64,000 bases of DNA from Callaeas wilsoni. Taxonomy: Eukaryota > Chordata > Aves > Passeriformes > Callaeidae. This document shows, piece by piece, positions 59,601 through 64,000 of this stretch. Numbering within the stretch: the stretch's first letter is position 1; every line of letters starts with the position of its first letter. The notes under the pieces were generated by a model. It searched no databases and had not been told where the DNA came from. It saw only the letters and a list, made by a program, of their open reading frames with translations. The DNA lies in assembly GCA_013398955.1 (NCBI GenBank), contig VWPU01014799.1, positions 29,852 through 93,851 on the forward strand. Reading direction: 5' to 3'. Both the position numbers and the translations under genes were made by a program.

Positions 59601-62340
59601 ACAACAAGCAGAGTTATAACTGGAGCTTATCTGTAAAACAGTGTGCATCAAGTGCCAAGAATACTTATTCACAAAAAGAAATGCAAGACATTTTACAAAG
59701 CTAAACCTGGATCAATTACCAATCACCTGAAATATCTCTCATAAAGGCCACTGAAACTTTCCTTGGAAGAAGTTAAGTGGTAGAGCACAAAAAAGAACCC
59801 TGGTTATCAGTGGTTTACAATACTGAAATATAAAATTCATAAACCAACTTCTATTCAACATATTTTAACCCAAAAGACTGTACAAAAATGGAGTAGTAAG
59901 CCACTATGGTAATTTTGAAGAATCAAATAAACTATTGAATACATTTTAATTCTTAAGTTCACATTTAATAGCTAACTATCTTTCTAGATTTTCTAGATTT
60001 ACACCTCAAAGGCTCTCACAAATACTATCTGACCTACTCTGAAACACAGCACATATTATGCAAATCAGTACAAACAGCTTTACAAAGGAGGCCATTCAAA
60101 TGGTCTCACATTTACTAAGGCTCCTAAAAGAAATGCTTCTTCACAGATGTAAAAAGAAAGAGCTACATCTGAGGTCCATAAAAATAATGCAAAGAAATAT
60201 TATTTACTGTTTGTTCACTGCGGAAGAGGGTCAACGGGCACAAGAAGTAGGAGAAAAAACAAGCAAATGAACAACAAAAAAAAAGACTGTAAGAATAAAA
60301 ATGTTCTACTGAAGAGTTCAGAGACTTGATCAGTGATTTCTAAAGAGTTAGATTTCACTTGTAAGCTTTGAACAGACCAATATTAAGGACTTAGGGAAAA
60401 CAGGTAAGAGACAAGGATTCACTGTAGTTGTTTATTGTTAAGTACCTTATCTGGGGAGGTATAGCATCAAGTCTAGTTTCAGGACTCCATGCTATGGCAT
60501 CAACTCTGATTCCATGGTGAAATGTTCTTAGTGTCTTATATTGCATGCCTTCCACTTCTGCATCCTCCTCCTATAGAAATATTGCAGTTAGCTGATTCAG
60601 AACAAGGTCTTGATGACTTCTAACAAATCAGATTGATATGAAATGAAAAGGCTTCTAAAATTACACATATTGGGATCTTTTCAGATCGTAACACTTTCAA
60701 ACTGAAAACCTGGAACATACAGAAAGTATTAACTTGAAATATTTAAGTACTTAAAAATGCATTAAATGATTGCAGTCTCAAGCCAGAGGCCAGTGCAGAG
60801 CACAAAAATCAGAACTGAGCTACGAAGATGTTGAGCTTGTTCTCTGTAGAAGTAGTATCTTCAGAGAGTTGACTAAAGCCACTTAAAACAGCATGGTAAG
60901 TTAGCACACACTGCAGTGAGAACAAACAATGGGGACAAAAGCAAGCACGTAATTTAAGCTGTCTTCTCTCTGAGCTGTTTTTACACCGTGGAAAAATGCT
61001 GCCACTTTCAGAGCAACGCTCTTCAAACAGCAGGAGATACAAAGGTGCCCTCTGTCATCGAACCCTAATTACAAGCTTGCTTATTCTTCCCACTGGTGAG
61101 AACACCACATGATAGGGAAAATGAAACAAGAGTTGGGATTGTGCACTCCATCAATAAGATGACCTCTACAAAGCTTTTAAAAGTTTTCAGAACATCCAAT
61201 GGAGCACCTCAAAGGATACTCCTACAGTTTTCTCTGTCACAACTCTACTTTAAGGTAAAGAGCCTCTCTGTCCGTTCTCTGCGTAACGTAGAGGCCAAGC
61301 AGAACCCAGCTGAGGATGCATGAAATTACCCACAGCTTTCCAATGCTTGTCAACGGGAAGAAAGAATAACATTTTCCTCTCCTACTCTGAAATATTCATT
61401 GACTCCACATGTGGAAGGGAAGGGAGGATATGAAAATTATAGAAAAAACACCTTGTACTAGTGGTTGTCAAAATTTTAATTACTTCCTTTTCAAGGCCTA
61501 CACCAGAAACAAGGTAGACAGCAACACAAATGTCAGTATGTTTTTAGCAAATGTCAGTATGTGGTTAGCACTAGGTGCTCTTCAGAAAATTTCCAACAGT
61601 AACAATAATAAAAATATCAGCTATGCTATTATTCATAGTAGAAAAATTACAAAAATAAAATTGTATAATAAAGAAGCAAGATGAAGGAAAAAGCTTAGAA
61701 ACTCTAAGCAATTGTCTCCAATTGATTGTCAAGCATCTAGGCAAAAAACCCCATCTAATGAAAGACATTTTATCCAGTATAAAAATATACAATATTCAGT
61801 ATTTTACATTTTAAAATTTTTCACAATATTACTCTAAGTAATTTCAAGGTAAGAAATTTTAATGTTTCCAACAGTCTATGAGGGAGATCCAGTAAAAACA
61901 ATTGAGAGAAAAAAAAATTAGGTAAGTATTTCTACAGTTCATCCCTAAAAAGAAACACCTATAAAATTAGCACAGACCTATCAGTGTGTATTTCATATAA
62001 ATATATTTATATTTTCCTGAAGAACAAGTATCCTTGACTTGTCAGTGTAATAAACAAGTAAAATTCTCCCTTGTTTACCACAGGGAGAGGAGGAAACAGG
62101 AAAGCGATCAGAGTCTTCCCACAGCAGAGGTGCTGGCAAAGTCAGTTCCAGGGACATCTAACAAAAACAGTAACACAGACTAACCTGAAATCTGCAAGTC
62201 CCAACAACCACGTAATTGTTGCCACCATAAGCAAGGAGGGAACATGAATCTCCACTGTCAAATGGATTGAATTTTACCACGTGCACATAATCCTCGCAAT
62301 CCACAGTGTAAGAAGTGTTTCTAGTAGAATCTTGCTTCAT
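41513..62340 (-). CDS. NUP37: NUP37, nucleoporin 37, 9 coding exons
   Basis: Spliced minus-strand gene. Coding exons: 62185-62340, 60446-60570, 59366-59438, 55710-55804, 46282-46372, 43924-44105, 42928-42978, 42424-42517, 41513-41626. GT-AG junctions and phases are consistent throughout and give 326 residues, the human length as I recall it. The start [20 protein letters not shown] has A at -3. The protein is a WD40 beta-propeller. The clearest blade runs from GH (122-123) through DDHTCRVWDLEG (146-156). Others include [16 protein letters not shown], the block ending in [10 protein letters not shown], and the final blade ending [13 protein letters not shown]. In the family it binds NUP160 in the Nup107-160 Y-complex of the nuclear pore scaffold and also accompanies that complex to kinetochores. 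No residue is missing and no frame is broken. Similarity was judged from memory across every exon. Confidence 0.98.
41627..42423 (-). other. NUP37: NUP37 intron 9
   Basis: GT-AG intron of 797 bases. A short GA-rich tract lies near 41641. Nothing else seen. Confidence 0.88.
42424..42517 (-). CDS. NUP37: NUP37 coding exon 9 (duplicated acceptor)
   Basis: Completes R258 and encodes 259-289: [20 protein letters not shown], then [11 protein letters not shown]. The donor is CAG|GTAAAT. The acceptor TTCATAG|G is present twice, 21 bases apart, because of a perfect tandem duplication. The proximal one (exon start 42517) gives the conserved protein; the distal one (42538) would add seven residues in frame. 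Confidence 0.95.
42514..42555. repeat. 21-bp perfect tandem duplication at an exon boundary
   Basis: Two identical copies (42514-42534 and 42535-42555), each containing the TTTTATTCATAG acceptor and the following GTGG on the minus strand. It straddles the start of NUP37 exon 9. Confidence 0.98.
42518..42927 (-). other. NUP37: NUP37 intron 8
   Basis: GT-AG intron of 410 bases. Its 3' end carries the duplicated acceptor unit. Confidence 0.9.
42928..42978 (-). CDS. NUP37: NUP37 coding exon 8
   Basis: A 51-base exon encoding residues 241 (split) to 258 (split), [18 protein letters not shown]. The acceptor is CTGTTTTAG; a second in-exon CACAG at 42970 is rejected because it breaks the phase. The donor is TTCAG|GTATAA. 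Confidence 0.95.
42979..43923 (-). other. NUP37: NUP37 intron 7
   Basis: GT-AG intron of 945 bases, almost half of it a CR1 fragment (43397-43835) ending 88 bases from the exon 7 donor. Confidence 0.9.
43397..43835 (+). mobile_element. CR1 LINE 3' fragment (~440 bp)
   Basis: Typical CR1 3' sequence: a GGGGCTGGAGCATCTCT block, then AAGGCTGGGGAAGTTGGGCC, a GAGGCAACGGGCACAAACTG block, and the end TGATTCTGTGACTG. It is on the plus strand, antisense to NUP37. Its open frames are remnants or chance, not genes. Confidence 0.95.
43924..44105 (-). CDS. NUP37: NUP37 coding exon 7
   Basis: Residues 181-240 plus two bases of 241, from [15 protein letters not shown] through [13 protein letters not shown]. 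The acceptor is TTTTAACAG and the donor CCAG|GTATTT. It is the longest coding exon after exon 2's total length and is flanked on both sides by CR1 copies. Confidence 0.97.
44510..44693 (+). mobile_element. CR1 LINE 3' fragment
   Basis: CR1-like blocks GAATGGCCTGCCCAGGGAAG and CATCCCTGGAAGTGTTCAAG, then GGTTGGACTCGAGGGTCTTA and the ATTCTATCATTCT tail. Plus strand. The internal TTGATATGATGGTGTTCGAT block suggests a different CR1 subfamily from the other copies. Confidence 0.93.
44863..45076 (-). mobile_element. CR1 LINE 3' fragment, inverted
   Basis: Starts with the reverse-complement tail ATAGAATCATAGAAGG and continues with TGCCATGGGCAGGGACACC and CATCCAACCTGGTCTCAAAC. It is therefore on the minus strand, with its 3' end at the left. 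The right boundary is approximate. Confidence 0.92.
46282..46372 (-). CDS. NUP37: NUP37 coding exon 6
   Basis: Completes R150 and encodes 151-180: [20 protein letters not shown], then [10 protein letters not shown]. The acceptor is CTCTCTAG. The donor AAG|GTTGTG is weaker than its neighbours. Confidence 0.96.
48655..48714. repeat. 30-bp tandem duplication
   Basis: Two copies (48655-48684 and 48685-48714) differing at one base. Each holds AAAACTTACTGGAGAAAAGT. Intronic. Confidence 0.95.
52740..53160. repeat. Unclassified GC-richer block with internal repeat
   Basis: The block is more GC-rich than the AT-rich intron around it. GTGGGAATGYCC recurs about 235 bases apart (52796 and 53030), each time followed by a run of G and AGTTTTAC. 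A GATGGAAAGC-like and a GTGGAAAGCC-like segment also correspond. It looks like an old mobile element, but I cannot name the family or set its ends. Confidence 0.4.
54196..54200. repeat. Target-site duplication ATTCC, left copy
   Basis: Abuts the TG start of the solo LTR and is matched by 54803-54807. Confidence 0.85.
54201..54802 (+). mobile_element. Solo LTR, 602 bp, in NUP37 intron 5
   Basis: The block begins TGTCCTGGGTTG and ends CAAACCAGCACA (TG...CA). It is flanked by identical ATTCC on both sides (54196-54200 and 54803-54807), a 5-bp target duplication. A TATA-like GATATAAGC lies at 54478-54486 and an ATTAAA at 54746-54751, so the LTR points along the plus strand, antisense to NUP37. 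A 68-base unit with GGTGGGGC is repeated inside U3 (about 54239 and 54307). No viral genes are present. A 5-bp duplication fits ERVL-type elements, though other retroviral classes can also give it. Confidence 0.88.
54803..54807. repeat. Target-site duplication ATTCC, right copy
   Basis: Abuts the CA end of the solo LTR and matches 54196-54200. Confidence 0.85.
55710..55804 (-). CDS. NUP37: NUP37 coding exon 5
   Basis: Residues 119-149 plus two bases of 150: [14 protein letters not shown], then [15 protein letters not shown]. The acceptor is GGTTGGCAG and the donor CAG|GTATGC. It carries the GH half of the best WD repeat. A consensus GTAAGT also occurs inside the exon at 55727-55732. Confidence 0.97.
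55805..59365 (-). other. NUP37: NUP37 intron 4
   Basis: GT-AG intron of 3561 bases containing one long CR1 fragment (57848-58376). The rest shows nothing recognised. Confidence 0.9.
57848..58376 (-). mobile_element. CR1 LINE 3' fragment (~530 bp)
   Basis: The left end is the inverted CR1 tail (CAATCATAGAATCATTAAGG) followed by GTTGGAAAAGACCTCTGAGA. It continues through typical inverted CR1 blocks such as CCTGGGCAGCCTGTTCCAAT, CTCCTTGTCTCCAGGCTGAA and GCCCTTCTCTGGACATGCTC. It is on the minus strand, sense with NUP37. This is the longest CR1 copy in the window. Confidence 0.96.
59366..59438 (-). CDS. NUP37: NUP37 coding exon 4
   Basis: Completes residue 94 and encodes 95-118, [20 protein letters not shown] then NEFK. 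The acceptor is GAGTGTAG and the donor AAG|GTAAGG. Confidence 0.96.
59439..60445 (-). other. NUP37: NUP37 intron 3
   Basis: GT-AG intron of 1007 bases; nothing else recognised. Confidence 0.9.
60446..60570 (-). CDS. NUP37: NUP37 coding exon 3
   Basis: Residues 53-93 plus two bases of 94, starting [20 protein letters not shown]. The acceptor is TTTCTATAG and the donor ATAAG|GTACTT. The split AG|G gives arginine. Confidence 0.96.
60571..62184 (-). other. NUP37: NUP37 intron 2
   Basis: GT-AG intron of 1614 bases with one 21-bp tandem duplication near 61529; nothing else recognised. Confidence 0.9.
61529..61570. repeat. 21-bp imperfect tandem duplication
   Basis: AATGTCAGTATG followed by KKTTAGCA, twice in a row (61529-61549 and 61550-61570), differing at two bases. 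Intronic. Confidence 0.92.
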
Positions 62341-62404
62341 TTTCAGTGAACTAAGGCAAGGTATCACGGAAGCGATGTCTTCTCCAGGATGAAGATCTAC
62401 ATTC
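62185..62404 (-). CDS. NUP37: NUP37 exon 2: 5' UTR (62341-62404) and first coding segment
   Basis: Coding part 62185-62340 encodes residues 1-52, from MKQDSTRN to VVGTCRFQ; phase 0 at CAG|GTTAGT. The acceptor TTGTGTAG puts the exon start at 62404, leaving 64 bases of 5' UTR in this exon. An ATG directly followed by TAG lies at 62397-62402. Confidence 0.94.
62397..62402 (-). promoter_or_regulatory. NUP37: Start-stop upstream ORF (ATGTAG) in NUP37 5' UTR
   Basis: Two bases into exon 2 an ATG is followed directly by TAG, 57 bases before the main ATG. It is part of the mRNA only if the 62404 acceptor is used, which is the best acceptor present. Confidence 0.6.
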
Positions 62405-63973
62405 CTACACAAAAATTTTAAAAAGCACAGATTACTCATTTGCATAAATAAAAAATGTTAAGTATTTGTACCAGAGCAAATCAAAATTTCCTGTAACACG
62501 TTCAAGAACACAAAAGCTGCACTTAAGCTTATTATTTTTAGATGTAGCCTGTCTGTTTTATCAATCAAAATATTTACTAACCTAACATACATTCAAAACT
62601 GTCTCTACAGACTTCAGCAATAACTGCAGATTTTGTGCTACCCTTGACAACCCAACATCAATACAAAAAAACCAAGTAACTGCACACACCAGAAACGTCA
62701 CACACAACATTTTAACACACACAACACTAACATTTTAACATAACCTAACGACAAGAAATAATACATCACTACCTTCACATTCTCTTTACTTGTCTACCTC
62801 TTTATGACTGTGTGTCTAACTAAAAACTGACTTAACCAAGGCTGCAAAACTGTAAATGAAAATACTGCCATGCATTCAACCAGTTTTCAAGAAAATCAGG
62901 TTCCTGTGCTAGAACAGAAGCGGTCAAGACACACAATTGATTTCAGAATCACTCCTTATAGTCCCAGTACAGATTTGACATTAGTTTATGACTTTTCAGG
63001 AAATCAGACCTTTAACTACAAACCATGTGGAAAACCAACTCAGACCAAGTCTCAGAGCTTTGACAGATTTTGGTGTGTAAACGACCTGAAGGTCTCAGCA
63101 TCCAAGACTGAATGTTTTGCTTCGGAGCCAGCCAGGTTTGACAGAGGCATCACTCAAACACAGAGAGGCTCTCCACACTTGCGTGTTTGTTTATTTATTA
63201 ATTCATACAACATACCACCATATTTTACCATAAATACTTCAGCCATATAACTTGCACAGCCTTCCTCCTAAGGCCAAATGCAAGCTTTAGCCCTATCCAT
63301 ATTTTTCTTCTTCTAAGGCTTCCCATGAAAACAAGCCAGTATAGAATCTTAGAATATTAAGGGTTTGGAATGGACCTTAAAAATTATCCAGTCCCAAACC
63401 CCGCTGCCATGGGCCGGCACACCTTCCACTAGACCAGGCTGTGAGTGCCTCATCCAACCTGGCCTTGAACACTGCCAGGGTTGGGGCATCCACATCCTCC
63501 CCGGGCAACCTTTTCCAGTGCCTAACCATCCTCACCGTAAAGAATTTCTTCCTCACATCTAATTACAGTTTCCACTCTTTCAGTTTGCACCCAAGGCTCC
63601 TTGCCCTATCACTACGCTTCCTGACAAAGAGCCCCTCTCCGGCTTTCCCGTAGTCCCTCTGGAGATGCTGGAAGGTGCTATGAGATCTGCACGCAAGCTT
63701 CTCTTCTCCAGGCTGAACGGCCCCAACCTTCTCAGCTCGAGTTACCGGTCATGAGCCCAGCTTGAAAATACCAAAAGTATTATTACGTTCATTTCTTTAG
63801 GAAACACCATTAGGGCAACCGAGCCGCGCGGGTGCCCGTTACCTCCCCCCATGCACGCGCATCCTTTGCCCTCCTACTCCCTCCTTTTCCCTTCACGGCC
63901 CAGCTGCTGCTCCCCAGCCAGGCTGCCCCGGTTCCGCCGGGCCGGGGGTGGCCCTGCCCCGTCCCACACGCAC
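62405..63973 (-). other. NUP37: NUP37 intron 1 (inferred)
   Basis: Inferred from the exon 2 acceptor at 62405 and a donor candidate at 63973. It contains a CR1 fragment (63340-63740). A second donor candidate, AG|GTAACG, lies at 63842. Confidence 0.6.
63340..63740 (-). mobile_element. CR1 LINE 3' fragment near the NUP37 promoter
   Basis: The left end TATAGAATCTTAGAATATTA is a decayed inverted CR1 tail. It is followed by CCATGGGCCGGCACACCTTC, CATCCAACCTGGCCTTGAAC, a TTCTTCCTCACATCTAATTA block and CTTCTCCAGGCTGAACGGCC. Minus strand, sense with NUP37. It ends about 80 bases before GC content starts to rise. Confidence 0.94.
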
Positions 63974-64000
63974 CTCGGCGGCCCCGGACCCCGCAGCGGC
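63815..64000. promoter_or_regulatory. NUP37: CpG-rich promoter region of NUP37 (partial)
   Basis: The last ~185 bases are GC- and CpG-rich and run off the window edge. In human the NUP37 and PARPBP starts lie close together and point apart, so this is probably the edge of a shared bidirectional promoter. That is inference from synteny; PARPBP itself is not in the window. Confidence 0.6.
63974..64000 (-). other. NUP37: Candidate NUP37 non-coding exon 1 (partial)
   Basis: The minus strand reads GCCGCCGAG|GTGCGTG, a plausible first donor in CpG-rich sequence. The exon would extend beyond the window. An alternative donor at 63842 would give a different 5' UTR. Confidence 0.4.

Noticed and set aside
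62341..62445. In-frame upstream extension of NUP37 to an earlier ATG at 62445
   Set aside because: The exon 2 acceptor at 62405 lies between that ATG and the conserved start, so the earlier ATG is intronic. MKQD is the family start.

Overview
This window is vertebrate nuclear DNA, almost certainly from a bird. It is AT-rich and intron-rich, with two CpG-rich promoter regions. Its interspersed repeats are mostly 3' fragments of CR1 LINEs ending in ATTCTATGA-type tails, plus two solo retroviral LTRs. I see no mammalian-type SINEs. A songbird is my guess from the look of the LTRs, but that is inference.

Two protein-coding genes can be reconstructed exon by exon, both on the minus strand and in tandem. 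NUP37 is read from about 64.0 kb down to 41.3 kb. Nine coding exons give 326 codons before the stop, the length I recall for the human protein. NUP37 is a WD40 subunit of the nuclear pore Y-complex. WASHC3 (CCDC53) is read from about 36.5 kb down to 23.9 kb. Seven coding exons give 201 residues, slightly longer than the human protein. It is the small coiled-coil subunit of the endosomal WASH complex. All introns between coding exons have GT-AG ends and the reading phases join without a break. The order NUP37-WASHC3 matches human 12q23.2. There PARPBP lies beyond NUP37 (here just past base 64000) and DRAM1 lies beyond WASHC3 (not found in the 22 kb available).

Layout: 1-23.3 kb is gene-poor DNA downstream of WASHC3, with one CR1 fragment, a (GATG)n and an (AC)n microsatellite. 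23.9-36.5 kb is WASHC3. 36.2-36.8 kb is its CpG-island promoter. 36.79-37.3 kb is a solo LTR in sense orientation just upstream of that promoter, interrupted by a 42-base assembly gap. 37.3-41.3 kb is intergenic. 41.3-64 kb is NUP37, whose introns hold five CR1 fragments, a 602-bp solo LTR with a clear 5-bp target duplication, and an unclassified GC-richer block at 52.7-53.2 kb. The last ~180 bases are CpG-rich and hold the presumed NUP37 first exon.

The two proteins act in unrelated complexes (nuclear pore, and endosomal actin nucleation), so their adjacency is conserved synteny and not a functional unit. No new biological system is evident. The points most worth checking are the tandemly duplicated splice acceptor of NUP37 exon 9 and the promoter-bearing LTR upstream of WASHC3. 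Lesser ones are the start-stop uORF in NUP37, the NAGNAG acceptor in WASHC3, and the inverted CR1 copies around NUP37 exon 7.
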